A stretch of DNA of 64,000 nucleotides from contig CP085323.1 in the NCBI GenBank assembly GCA_022870745.1, forward strand, positions 620,001-684,000. Direction: 5' to 3'. This stretch comes from Silvibacterium acidisoli. Its GTDB lineage: Bacteria; Acidobacteriota; Terriglobia; Terriglobales; Acidobacteriaceae. The notes beneath the pieces are model-generated. The model made no database searches and was not told the DNA's origin. It worked only from the letters and a program-made list of their open reading frames with translations. Shown in pieces: positions 35,549 to 44,868 of this stretch. Position 1 is the first letter of the stretch. Each line of letters starts with the position of its first letter. Position numbers and translations under genes: made by a program.

Positions 35549-37888
35549 ATGCGTTCATGCCTTCGCTTCACGCTGCCTTCGCTTCTTTTTGCTGCACTTC
35601 CTATCTATGCGCAAACCTCTGGCCAGCAGGCCCCGGATCTGCCACCGGTTTCGGCAGAACAATCCGCCACCGGCCTTCACGGAACGGTTGGCAGTGAACA
35701 GGTCAACATCACCGTCTGCAGCGACTCCGTCATTCATGTCGTGACCGTTCCTGAAGGCGGCAGCACCAGCTCTCCGAAGCCGTGGATGCTCGATCAGAAA
35801 GAGTCCTGCCCCGGCGGGAAATTCACCTTCACGAAAAACGCCGATAACGCCACGCTGAAGACTGCGCAGCTTCAGATCGACTTCTCGCTCTCGCGCGGAA
35901 ACATTCTGATTCACGACATGGCGGGAGACCAGCTTCTGCAGGAAAGCAGAAACGTCCCCCGCACCTACGAGCCGGTCGTTCTGAATGGCGAGCATACTTT
36001 TCAGGTCGAAGACCGCTTCAACGCCAATCCCTCGGAGGGTATCTACGGGCTCGGCCAGCATCAGAGCGGACTCTTCAACTATCGTGGAGCAACCGTCGAA
36101 CTCGGCCAGAACAACACCGATGTTGCCATTCCCTTTCTCGTGTCAAACCGGGGCTACGCAATCCTGTGGAACACGGCGGCGCTCTCCTATTTTGACAATC
36201 GTTTTCCGCGCGATATCAGCCTGAGTTCCATCGCGGGCAAGTCGATCGATTACTACTTCATCTATGGGCCGGAGATGGACAGCATCATCCATCAATACCG
36301 CAGCATGACGGGACACACTCCCCTGCTGCCCAAGTGGGCTTACGGCTTCTTCCAGTCCAAAGACAAATACATCTCTCTCGACGAAATCCTGGACGTCGGA
36401 AAACGCTACCGTGACGAGCACATTCCCCTCGACGCCATCGTGCAGGACTGGTTCTGGTGGAAGATCGAAGGCGATCCGATCTTCAACTCGAACTATCATG
36501 ACGTTCCTGCCGATCTCGAAAAGCTCCACCAGATGAACATCCACGCGATGATCTCGGCGTGGGCCCTGCTCGATCCCCGCTCTGAAAACTTCAAGCAGAT
36601 GGAGGCGAATCACTTCGACGTTCCCGGAGCACACGTCTACGATCCGAGCAATCCCGCCGCGCGCGACCTTTACTGGAAAAATCTGACCGGCAAGCTCTTT
36701 GCACAGGGATGGGATGCCTTCTGGCTCGACAGCGCCGAACCGGAAGAGTACTTCCCTCATCTCGGCGACGCGATTCTGCGCAACAAGACTCTCGCCATCG
36801 GCAACGGCGCGGAGTACACGAACGTCTTCCCTCTCCTGCACACCATCGGCACGCAGGAGCACTGGAAGCAGGACAACGACAAGAAGCGTGTCTTTCTGCT
36901 GACGCGTTCCGCTTTTGTAGGTCAGCAGCGCGTGGGAGCAACCGTCTGGTCGGGCGACGTGTACAGCACATGGTGGGCACTGTCGAAGCAGCCTGCAGCC
37001 GGATTGAACTTCGCTCTTTCCGGCTACCCATACTGGACGACAGACATCGGCGGTTACATTCCTCCTATCGATGGCAAGGCTGAAGAACCAGACTTCGAAA
37101 ACATCTACACACGCTGGTTCGAGTTCGGAACCTTCTGCCCGATCTTCCGCACGCACGGTCATCGCCCGGCCAACGAGCTGTGGAGCTATAAGAATGCCGA
37201 ACCCATCCTGGTTTCGTATGACAAGCTGCGTTACCGGCTGATGCCCTACATCTATTCGCTGGCGTGGAAGGTGACGGACCAGGATTACACCATTCAGCGC
37301 CCGCTGATCATGGACTGGCGCACCGATCCGAAGGTTGCAAATATCGGCGATCAGTTCATGTTCGGTCCGGCGTTGATGGTCAGCCCGGTATTAAAAGCAA
37401 ATGCCACGAAGCGCGAGGTATACCTGCCTGAATCTCCTGCATGGTACGACTTCTGGACCGGCGAAACCGTGAAGGGCAACAGCGATCTCGACGTGGAAGC
37501 ACCGCTGGGCAAGCTTCCTCTGTATGTCCGCGCTGGATCGATCCTGCCGCTCGGCCCCGAGATCGAATATGCCGAGCAGGATCCCGGCGGACCGATCGAG
37601 CTGCGCATCTATCGCGGAGCCGACGGAAGCTTTGACCTGTACGAAGACTCCGGAGACTCCTACGACTACCAAAAAGGCATGCATGCGATCACGCCGATTC
37701 ACTGGGACGACCGCAGCGGCACGCTGACCATCGGAAAACGCGAAGGATCCTTCCCTGGCATGCCGGAAAAACGCCAGTTCCGGATCGTCTTCGTTGGAAA
37801 AGATCACGGCGCTGGCGGCGGTGTTTCTCAACGCGCCGATCGCGAAATCGAGTATGACGGAAAGGAAGTGCGAGTAGCGGCACACTGA
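35549..37888 (+). CDS. GH31 alpha-glucosidase or alpha-xylosidase, secreted
   Basis: 779 residues from the ATG at 35549 (GGAAGG upstream, signal peptide ending PIYAQ). The open frame starts earlier inside the receptor gene. The GH31 order is clear: an N-terminal beta-sandwich (about 40-250), barrel entry DAIVQDWFWW, catalytic nucleophile D394 in FWLDSAEPE, acid/base D470 in WSGDVYSTWW, and FRTHGHRPANELW. The C-terminal beta domains include MFGPALMVSPVLKANAT. The WLDSAEPE form is the one found in bacterial alpha-xylosidases and some alpha-glucosidases. It would trim alpha-linked ends of imported or surface-bound oligosaccharides. Confidence 0.92.
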   Translation: MRSCLRFTLPSLLFAALPIYAQTSGQQAPDLPPVSAEQSATGLHGTVGSEQVNITVCSDSVIHVVTVPEGGSTSSPKPWMLDQKESCPGGKFTFTKNADNATLKTAQLQIDFSLSRGNILIHDMAGDQLLQESRNVPRTYEPVVLNGEHTFQVEDRFNANPSEGIYGLGQHQSGLFNYRGATVELGQNNTDVAIPFLVSNRGYAILWNTAALSYFDNRFPRDISLSSIAGKSIDYYFIYGPEMDSIIHQYRSMTGHTPLLPKWAYGFFQSKDKYISLDEILDVGKRYRDEHIPLDAIVQDWFWWKIEGDPIFNSNYHDVPADLEKLHQMNIHAMISAWALLDPRSENFKQMEANHFDVPGAHVYDPSNPAARDLYWKNLTGKLFAQGWDAFWLDSAEPEEYFPHLGDAILRNKTLAIGNGAEYTNVFPLLHTIGTQEHWKQDNDKKRVFLLTRSAFVGQQRVGATVWSGDVYSTWWALSKQPAAGLNFALSGYPYWTTDIGGYIPPIDGKAEEPDFENIYTRWFEFGTFCPIFRTHGHRPANELWSYKNAEPILVSYDKLRYRLMPYIYSLAWKVTDQDYTIQRPLIMDWRTDPKVANIGDQFMFGPALMVSPVLKANATKREVYLPESPAWYDFWTGETVKGNSDLDVEAPLGKLPLYVRAGSILPLGPEIEYAEQDPGGPIELRIYRGADGSFDLYEDSGDSYDYQKGMHAITPIHWDDRSGTLTIGKREGSFPGMPEKRQFRIVFVGKDHGAGGGVSQRADREIEYDGKEVRVAAH

Positions 37889-37983
37889 TTCCCAATTCGG
37901 CGCAAGATGCTTTGCTTTCAGTAGCTTACGGTTTCGATTACGACGCAGCTTCGATCTTGGTCTACAATGGCGACCGTTCGGAA

Positions 37984-39321
37984 ATGGACCCCTGGAACGC
38001 CATGAATCCAATAGACGCAACGATTGAGAGGCCGGCGGTAGAGAAGCCACAGGATGATTTTGCGCAAAAAACTTTGATCCTTGAGGAACTCGATCATGTT
38101 CTGAAGAGCCGTTTCTTCAGAAACTCCGAGCGCGGCAAACAGTTTCTGACGTATGTGGTGCAGAATGCCCTTGCCGGGCGCACAGACGTTCTCAAAGAAC
38201 GCGTGATCGGAATAGAGGTCTTTGGACGGCCGGCCAACTATGCGACTGGCGAAGATCCGGTTGTGCGCGTGCAGGCAGGCGAGGTCCGCCGGAGGCTGGA
38301 GCAGTACTACCACTCCGGGCAGGAGAGTTCGCGAGTTCAGATCGAGCTGCCGACCGGGTCTTATACACCCGGGTTTCGCTGGTCCGAAGCCGTATCGGAA
38401 GAGCCTGCAGCGGCAGTTCCAGCACTTCTCGAGCCAGAATTGAAATCGAAACCCGAATCCGGTTTCCGGCAGGCGCTCCCCTGGGGGCTCGCAGCCGCAG
38501 GTTTCACAATCGCTCTCGCTCTTGCCGTGCACATTTTATGGCCCGGCCTTCTGCACAGGAAAGCAGCGCTTGAACGCTTCTGGGAGCCCGGTTTTTCGGC
38601 AGCTCAGCCGATATTGATCTGCGTGCCGGCACCGATTGTTTACATGCCGACCCATGACTTCTTCGATCGCTACTCGTCAGCGCATCAGGGGCAGTTCGCG
38701 ACAGAGATGCAACGTATCACGGAAGCGTTACCGCTAGACTCGGACGCCAAACTGGCATGGAAAGATCTGCGCGCGGTGAAGGATCTGGGCCTTGCCACCG
38801 GCGACGTCTACGCTGCTGTTCAGCTGACCACGTTCCTGGACAAGCATGAGCGCCGGAGCCAGCTCCGCGTGGGCCAGAACTACTCTTTCGCCGACCTTCG
38901 CAACTCGCCCGCGGTTCTCGTGGGCGCATACAACAACAAGTGGGCGGTTCAGTTGACCTCGAATCTGCGCTACCGGTTTCTGGACGGGAATCCGAAGTCG
39001 GTGGAAATTTTCGACAGCGCGCCGGGCGGCCAGCACTGGAATCCATCATTCGACGAACAAGGCCAGGTGGTCCACGACTTCGGACTCGTCACACGCCTGC
39101 TTGACTCAAAGACCGGCCAATTCACAGTTACGATCGGCGGCATCAAGGCTGACGGAACACAAGCCGCGGCCGAACTCATCACCAACCCTGATTACTTCAA
39201 GCAAGTGCTCCCCGATGCGCCGCCCAACTGGGAGACGAAGAATATGGAAGTCGTGATTGAAACCACCGTCACGGACATGATCGCCAGCCCGCCTCACGTG
39301 GTAAAAGCCTACTTCTGGTAA
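37984..39321 (+). CDS. Membrane-anchored regulator-like protein with acidobacterial N-terminal domain
   Basis: 445 residues from the ATG at 37984; ATGs at 37912 and 38002 are in frame and the ribosome site is weak. Residues about 25-125 form a conserved domain seen widely in Acidobacteria: ILEELDHVLKSRFFRNSERG, ...FLTYVVQ, LKERVIGIEVFGRPANY, EDPVVRVQAGEVRRRLEQYY, and IELPTGSYTPGF. It has the look of a winged-helix-like DNA-binding or signalling unit. A single membrane helix follows (WGLAAAGFTIALALAVHIL). The outer domain of about 240 residues contains AVLVGAYNNKWAVQLTSN. The layout is that of ToxR/CadC one-component membrane regulators. Between GH31 and a TonB receptor it could sense the substrate. 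DNA binding is inferred only. Confidence 0.78.
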   Translation: MDPWNAMNPIDATIERPAVEKPQDDFAQKTLILEELDHVLKSRFFRNSERGKQFLTYVVQNALAGRTDVLKERVIGIEVFGRPANYATGEDPVVRVQAGEVRRRLEQYYHSGQESSRVQIELPTGSYTPGFRWSEAVSEEPAAAVPALLEPELKSKPESGFRQALPWGLAAAGFTIALALAVHILWPGLLHRKAALERFWEPGFSAAQPILICVPAPIVYMPTHDFFDRYSSAHQGQFATEMQRITEALPLDSDAKLAWKDLRAVKDLGLATGDVYAAVQLTTFLDKHERRSQLRVGQNYSFADLRNSPAVLVGAYNNKWAVQLTSNLRYRFLDGNPKSVEIFDSAPGGQHWNPSFDEQGQVVHDFGLVTRLLDSKTGQFTVTIGGIKADGTQAAAELITNPDYFKQVLPDAPPNWETKNMEVVIETTVTDMIASPPHVVKAYFW

Positions 39322-39336
39322 ACGAAGGTCGATTCA

Positions 39337-39380
39337 GGACCAAATCTGTCGTATATTGAGAAAGCGGACAGATCTGGTCC
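39337..39380. promoter_or_regulatory. Long inverted repeat before the second receptor
   Basis: 14-nt arms (39337-39350 and 39367-39380), matching in 13 of 14 positions (GGACCAAATCTGTC against GACAGATCTGGTCC), around a 16-nt AT-rich loop. There is no T run, so an operator or leader structure is more likely than a terminator. It starts 16 nt after the stop of the regulator-like gene and ends 61 nt before the receptor start. Confidence 0.5.
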
Positions 39381-39441
39381 GAACTCCAGAAGCGGTCGTG
39401 AGGCTCCATAAGAGCTGCGTGGCCGGTAGAAAGACAATCCC

Positions 39442-42400
39442 GTGTGTTCTCTTCGTTCTGCTTTGCTTGCTCTTCTCCTGTCGTCCTTCGCACTTCCCAA
39501 TCTGAGCCTTGCGCAGTCGGCGCAGTTTACCGGGCTGGTTTCTGACTCCTCGAAAGCGGTGGTCTCTCACGCATCGGTTGTGCTGGTGAACCAGCAGACG
39601 CAGGAAACTTCCAGCGCACAGACCAATGATGCCGGGCTGTTTTTTGTTCCGTCGCTGAAGCCGGGCGTTTACACGGTCAGGGTATCGTCACCCGGATTCG
39701 AAACCGAGGTGATTCGTGACGTGCACGTTGAAGTTGCCGGTAAGCTCTCGCGCGATATTGTGCTGCATGTGGGTTCGCAGTCGCAGGAGGTAACAGTAAA
39801 CGGCAGCGGAGAAAACCTGAACACCACCGATGCCTCGGTAAGCACGGTTGTCGATCACCGGTTCGTGGAGAATCTGCCTTTGAACGGCCGCAGCTTCCAG
39901 TCTCTGATGACGATGCTTCCGGGCACCGAGGTCGTTCCCTCGACAGGCAATGGATCGAGCGGCGAAATCAGCGTGAACGGCCAACGTACGGAGTCGAACT
40001 ACTTCACCGTAGACGGCATCAGCGCCAACACCGGCGCCACCGTTTCAACTTCGGGCTATACGGGCGCCGGTTTCTCCGGAGCAACGCCGCAGGAAAGCGC
40101 CTTCGGCACAACGCAGAGCCTTGTCTCGATTGACGCGCTGCAGGAGTTCCGCGCAACGACCTCTTCCTACTCCGCCGAATATGGACGCAGCCCCGGCGGC
40201 CAGTTCAGCTTTGCCACGCGTGCGGGCACGAACGAATATCACGGCACCGCATTCGACTTCCTTCGTAACGACGCGATGGATGCCAGGAACGTATTCGACA
40301 CGGCCAAGCTGCCGCTGCGGCAGAATGATTTTGGCGGTACACTGGGCGGCCCCATTCGCATTCCGCACCTCTACGACGGCCGCGACAAGACGTTCTTCTT
40401 CTTCTCCTATGAAGCGTTGCGCCTCACCAGCCCGGTCGCTTCCAAGCTTTATGAAGTGCCGAGCGACGATCTGCGCAGCAAGGCTCCATCCGCGCTTCAG
40501 CCGTTCCTCGACGCATTTCCGCTTCCGAACGGCGCCGACCAGGGCAACGGGCTTGCCTACTACACCGCGGGCTACTCTGCGCCGAGCAGCCTGGACACGC
40601 GCAGCATCCGCATCGATCACACCATCAACGACCGCTTCAAGTTCTTCGGCCGCTACAGCGATGTGCCTTCGCAGAGCACCGCACGCCAGGACACTGACCT
40701 GGCGCAGGTAAACCAGACCGTACGCAACGTGACAACGCTGGTGCTTGGCGTAAGCTCGGTGCTGACGCCTTCGATTGCCAACGAGCTCCGCTTCGGCGTC
40801 ACTGGCAACGATTACAGGTCCAACCGCTACCTCGACAACTTTGGCGGAGCCACGCCGCTAAGCGTCAGCCTCGCTCCTGGCCTTGCTGACGGGGACTGGA
40901 TGACGTTCTTCCTCTTCTACGGCCTCTATCCCTACTACCTGCTCGAGCCGCAGTCGAACCGTCAGCGGCAGGTCAATGTCGTGGATTCGTTCACCGAGAC
41001 CATCGGACGCCACACGCTGAAGTATGGCGTGGACTATCGCCGTCTCATTACGTCGGAGAAACTGCCGCCGCTCTGGGAAGTCGCGTTCTACTATGACGAG
41101 CCTTCGGTTCTGAACAACACGCCCGCGGGACTCGATGTGTACACGCAGTCCATCAACATGAAGGCGTTGAATCGCAACTTCTCGGCCTTCGTGCAGGACG
41201 AATGGAAGGCGACCGATCGCCTGAGCCTCTCGCTCGGCGTGCGTTGGGAGCTGAATCCGCCGCCGACTGACGCCAACGGCAACACGCCCTACACAGTTAC
41301 CCAGATTACCGACCTTGCGACGACGACTGCCGCGCCTAAGAACACCTCGCTCTGGAAGACCACCTACAACAACTTCGCGCCGCGCGTGGGCGTTGCCTAC
41401 ATCCTGAATCGCACGCCGGGCATGGAAACCGTTCTGCGTGCCGGCGGCGGACTATTCTACGACACAGGCACCGCGTTGAGCGCCGACGGCTATTACGGCA
41501 TCGGCACGACTGGATTCGCAGCCTACACTTCGCCTTTCCCGGCAACACTTCAGCAGGTGCAGGCGACTCCTGCTCCGAGTGCGGCAGCGCCTTATAACGC
41601 GCCGATCTGGGCTTACGATCCGAAGCTCAAGCTGCCTTACACCGGCCAGTGGAACGTCGCGCTCGAACAGCAGGTGGGCGCGAACCAGACGCTGAACATC
41701 AACTATGTCGGCTCGGCAGGACGCCGCCTGCTGGCACAGCGGCTCTACTATCCGGATGCGCTCGGCAACACGGCCTTCGCCGATCACGAAGGGCTCTACG
41801 TTACGACCAATGCAGCATCGTCCGACTACAACGCGCTGCAGATTCGCTTCGACCGCAAGCTGTCCCACGGCTTCCAGATCCTTGCCGACTACACCTGGGC
41901 GCATGCCTTCGACACAGCGACAACCAACTTCACGGTCTACACGCTTGAGCGCGCGCCTTCCGACTACGATATCCGCAACAACTTCCAGGCGGCTCTCAGC
42001 TACGACATCGGCGGCAACTACTCGAATAACATTGCCAGCTACGTACTGAAACACTGGTCGGCGGATGCCCGCATCGCTGCGCGCTCGAGCCTGCCCGTGG
42101 ATGTGCTCGACGCCGCAACTGCGGTCACCACTTCACAGCAGGCAGTTTTCTACCACCCCAACTACGATCGTTCGAAGCCGCTGTATCTCTACGGCAGCCA
42201 ATATCCAGGCGGACGCACCATAAACTACAACGCATTTACGCCTGCCGATGGAGGCACGGCGGAAGGCAATTCGGGCCGCAATGTCGCTCGTGGATTCGAT
42301 TCCGTGCAGGCAGACATCACGCTGCGCCGCGACTTCCCATTCAACGAACGTGTCGGTCTGCAGTTCCGAGCCGAAGCGTACAATGTCTTCAACCATCCGA

Positions 42401-42552
42401 TCTACGGCGACATTTACAACTCACTTTCGGATGGCGCATCGCTCTTCGGCCAGGCTTACGACACGCAGAACAGCCAACTGGGCGGACTGGGATCGCTGTA
42501 CCAGGTGGGCGGACCTCGCTCCATGCAGGTGGCGCTAAAGCTGCACTTCTGA
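39442..42552 (+). CDS. TonB-dependent receptor with carboxypeptidase-regulatory domain
   Basis: 1036 residues from a GTG at 39442. The signal peptide ends at SLAQSAQ. The CarboxypepD domain (about 28-110: FTGLVSDSSKAVVSHASVVL) leads to a plug with VVDHRFVENLPLNGRSFQSL, NYFTVDGISANTG and EYGRSPGGQFSFATRAG. A barrel follows, ending GGPRSMQVALKLHF. The NLPLNGR motif is diagnostic of this acidobacterial Oar-like group. It is followed by a PepSY membrane protein 64 nt downstream, a pairing often seen with siderophore or haem receptors. The substrate may therefore be metal-bound rather than a glycan; the neighbouring GH31 gene argues the other way. Confidence 0.93.
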   Translation: MCSLRSALLALLLSSFALPNLSLAQSAQFTGLVSDSSKAVVSHASVVLVNQQTQETSSAQTNDAGLFFVPSLKPGVYTVRVSSPGFETEVIRDVHVEVAGKLSRDIVLHVGSQSQEVTVNGSGENLNTTDASVSTVVDHRFVENLPLNGRSFQSLMTMLPGTEVVPSTGNGSSGEISVNGQRTESNYFTVDGISANTGATVSTSGYTGAGFSGATPQESAFGTTQSLVSIDALQEFRATTSSYSAEYGRSPGGQFSFATRAGTNEYHGTAFDFLRNDAMDARNVFDTAKLPLRQNDFGGTLGGPIRIPHLYDGRDKTFFFFSYEALRLTSPVASKLYEVPSDDLRSKAPSALQPFLDAFPLPNGADQGNGLAYYTAGYSAPSSLDTRSIRIDHTINDRFKFFGRYSDVPSQSTARQDTDLAQVNQTVRNVTTLVLGVSSVLTPSIANELRFGVTGNDYRSNRYLDNFGGATPLSVSLAPGLADGDWMTFFLFYGLYPYYLLEPQSNRQRQVNVVDSFTETIGRHTLKYGVDYRRLITSEKLPPLWEVAFYYDEPSVLNNTPAGLDVYTQSINMKALNRNFSAFVQDEWKATDRLSLSLGVRWELNPPPTDANGNTPYTVTQITDLATTTAAPKNTSLWKTTYNNFAPRVGVAYILNRTPGMETVLRAGGGLFYDTGTALSADGYYGIGTTGFAAYTSPFPATLQQVQATPAPSAAAPYNAPIWAYDPKLKLPYTGQWNVALEQQVGANQTLNINYVGSAGRRLLAQRLYYPDALGNTAFADHEGLYVTTNAASSDYNALQIRFDRKLSHGFQILADYTWAHAFDTATTNFTVYTLERAPSDYDIRNNFQAALSYDIGGNYSNNIASYVLKHWSADARIAARSSLPVDVLDAATAVTTSQQAVFYHPNYDRSKPLYLYGSQYPGGRTINYNAFTPADGGTAEGNSGRNVARGFDSVQADITLRRDFPFNERVGLQFRAEAYNVFNHPIYGDIYNSLSDGASLFGQAYDTQNSQLGGLGSLYQVGGPRSMQVALKLHF

Positions 42553-42616
42553 TCGTGTGCTGCGCGGTGCCGCATGGCAGGGTGCCGCATAGCTTTCATC
42601 ATTTCCGGAGGCAGCT

Positions 42617-43846
42617 TTGCCGTCAGTTGCAGCACAGCCAGAACGCGGCGCCCGGCGCTCGCTCCGCCAACGTCTTCTCAATAACCCGCAACAGGTGTGG
42701 CTGCGAAAGGCCTTCTTCCAGGTGCACCTGTGGGCAGGTATTCTTGTCGGTCTCTACATTATTGCGATTGGCGTCAGCGGATCGATTCTCGTCTTCAAGG
42801 AAGAGTTGTTGCCGCGCCCTCACGTGGCCGTGCCTGCGCTCAACCTGCGCGGATGCACTCCGGAACAACTGGCCCAGAACATCGATCTCGTGAACCACGC
42901 TTATCCAGCCGATCGCGTCTACCTCGCGAACTGCCCGGATGAAGGCAATCCCCTGTTTGCAATCTCCACGCGGGAGCCAATGAAGAGCCGGCCTGCTGTC
43001 CGTCGCAAGCCGGTCGACCCTGCCAACGTTTATGTCCATCCAGTGAGCAACCAGATCGTCGGCAATGCCGACGTCGATGGCTCGTGGTTGCACTGGGTCG
43101 AGGACTTCCACATTTACCTGCTCGCCGGGCGCAGCGGCGAGCAGTGGAACGGTGCCGGAGCGGCAGCGCTGTTGATCCTTGCGCTTAGCGGCTCGGTGCT
43201 GTGGTGGCCTGGCATCAAGCGCTGGAGGCAGTCTCTGACGGTCGACTTCAAGCGTAGCTGGAAGCGCATCAACTGGGATCTCCACTCCGCCATCGGTATC
43301 TGGACAGTGCTCTTCACAATTACCTGGGCTGCAAGCGGCGTCTACTTCGCATGGCCAAAGGCTTTTACGGCGGGCATTGAATCGATCTCACGCACCGTCA
43401 CGGCGAAATATCCAGCGCAACAGTTGGTTTCCCTCGGCGAAACGATCAAGCCGGACACTACAGGCTTCGATCTGCTCACAGTGCTGCACGATGCGCAGCA
43501 GCGCTCGCCACAGGGCGCGCTCGAAGGCTGCTTTTATGGCTCGGGACCAACACCGATGTTCACCGTCTACATGGCGCGCGGCCACATGGGCGATTTCGCC
43601 AACACAGACTTCATCTACTACGACCAGAACACCGGCCGCCATCTGCTGACCTGGAATCGCGGACAGAACCAGACACTCGGCGACTGGCTGCTGTGGCTTG
43701 CGGTGCCACTGCACTTCGGCACGTCGTGGGGATTGGGAGTCAAGATCGCCTGGGCGATCCTCGGTCTTGTTCTGCCAGCGCTGACCGTAACCGGTTTCAT
43801 CATGTACTGGAACCGGTATCTCGGCAAGAAGATGCGCCGGGCCTGA
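42617..43846 (+). CDS. PepSY-associated membrane protein (iron-uptake reductase-like)
   Basis: 409 residues. The start is taken as TTG at 42617 because GGAGG lies 5 nt before it. Four membrane segments are visible: about 38-60 (WAGILVGLYIIAIGVSGSIL), 178-200 (AAALLILALSGSVLWWPGIK), 220-245 (HSAIGIWTVLFTITWAASGVYF) and 375-400. Conserved histidines sit near them (FFQVHLWAG, WDLHSAIG, VPLHFGT). PepSY-TM proteins of this type often accompany TonB receptors for ferric siderophores and are thought to reduce or release the metal at the inner membrane. It probably shares a transcript with the receptor upstream. Confidence 0.87.
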   Translation: MPSVAAQPERGARRSLRQRLLNNPQQVWLRKAFFQVHLWAGILVGLYIIAIGVSGSILVFKEELLPRPHVAVPALNLRGCTPEQLAQNIDLVNHAYPADRVYLANCPDEGNPLFAISTREPMKSRPAVRRKPVDPANVYVHPVSNQIVGNADVDGSWLHWVEDFHIYLLAGRSGEQWNGAGAAALLILALSGSVLWWPGIKRWRQSLTVDFKRSWKRINWDLHSAIGIWTVLFTITWAASGVYFAWPKAFTAGIESISRTVTAKYPAQQLVSLGETIKPDTTGFDLLTVLHDAQQRSPQGALEGCFYGSGPTPMFTVYMARGHMGDFANTDFIYYDQNTGRHLLTWNRGQNQTLGDWLLWLAVPLHFGTSWGLGVKIAWAILGLVLPALTVTGFIMYWNRYLGKKMRRA

Positions 43847-43901
43847 CGCTCGTGTGGCGTTATATCCTGAACCTTGACCAATCTGCGAGGAATTCAAAGA
43901 C

Positions 43902-44801
43902 ATGAGCGAGCAAACGACTGAGAAGCCGGGCATCCCCGGCATTGCGACCGTTACCGAAGGCAAGGGCGGACTGCCGATGGTGTTGATCACCTCGACCGAT
44001 GCGAACGCGGAGATCTATCTCCACGGCGCGCACGTTACATCGTGGCAGCCCTGGAATGTAAGCGATGACGTGATCTTCGTCAGCAAGGCAACGAAGTGGG
44101 AAGACGGCAAGGCCATTCGCGGCGGCATTCCCATCTGCTGGCCGTGGTTTGGCGCGAAAGCCGATGACCCGAAAGCTCCGTCGCACGGCTTTGCCCGCAC
44201 ACGCGCATGGAAACTGCATGCGACGGCGCAGACGGAAGAGGGCGTGGTCGTCGAACTGCTGCTTGAAAGCGACGAAGACACCCGCAAGCTGTGGCCGCAT
44301 GATTTCCGCCTTGTCCATCGCGTGACCTTCGGGTCGGCGTTGAAGGCGGAGCTGATCCTCACCAACACGGGTACAGCCGAGTTCACATTCGAAGAAGCAC
44401 AGCACACTTACTACCGCGTGGGCGATGCTTCGCAGGTAAAGATCGAAGGGCTGGATGGCGTGTCATACCTCGACAAGAGAGACAGCAACGCGAAGAAGCA
44501 GCAACAGGGCCCGGTGATCTTCGAGAAGCCTACCGATCGCGTATATCTAGACACAGCACATGCTGTCGATCTGATCGATCCCGTATTGGGGCGGCGTATC
44601 CACGTCGAGAAGCAGAACTCGCTCACCACCGTGGTGTGGAATCCGGGCGCGGAGGGCGCAAAGGCCTTCGCCGACATGGAAGACGACGAGTGGAAGAAGA
44701 TGGCCTGCATCGAAGCATGCAACGTCGGCGCATTCGCCGTAAAGCTTGCGCCGGGAGCCAGCCACACCATGACGACACTGGTGACGGTCGACTTCCTGTA
44801 A
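43902..44801 (+). CDS. D-hexose-6-phosphate mutarotase (YeaD-like)
   Basis: 299 residues, cytoplasmic, with GAGG upstream of the ATG. The aldose-1-epimerase fold motifs of the hexose-6-phosphate branch are present: LHGAHVTSWQPW, AIRGGIPICWPWFG with the phosphate-binding arginine, SHGFARTRAWKL with the catalytic histidine, and FEEAQHTYYRVGD with the glutamate region. It interconverts alpha and beta glucose-6-phosphate-type sugars. It closes the rightward run and is followed by a strong terminator. It fits hexose use downstream of the glycosidases, though it is also a common housekeeping gene. Confidence 0.9.
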   Translation: MSEQTTEKPGIPGIATVTEGKGGLPMVLITSTDANAEIYLHGAHVTSWQPWNVSDDVIFVSKATKWEDGKAIRGGIPICWPWFGAKADDPKAPSHGFARTRAWKLHATAQTEEGVVVELLLESDEDTRKLWPHDFRLVHRVTFGSALKAELILTNTGTAEFTFEEAQHTYYRVGDASQVKIEGLDGVSYLDKRDSNAKKQQQGPVIFEKPTDRVYLDTAHAVDLIDPVLGRRIHVEKQNSLTTVVWNPGAEGAKAFADMEDDEWKKMACIEACNVGAFAVKLAPGASHTMTTLVTVDFL

Positions 44802-44822
44802 GGCTTTCTTTCAAGCAGAAGA

Positions 44823-44852
44823 AAGGGCGCGGATCATGCGATCCGCGCCCTT
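44823..44852. terminator. Bidirectional terminator between convergent genes
   Basis: 13-bp perfect stem (44823-44835 with 44840-44852, AAGGGCGCGGATC arms) with loop ATGC, followed by CTGTTTTC. It separates the mutarotase gene from the TonB receptor gene that ends at 44869. Confidence 0.88.
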
Positions 44853-44868
44853 CTGTTTTCGTTACGTC

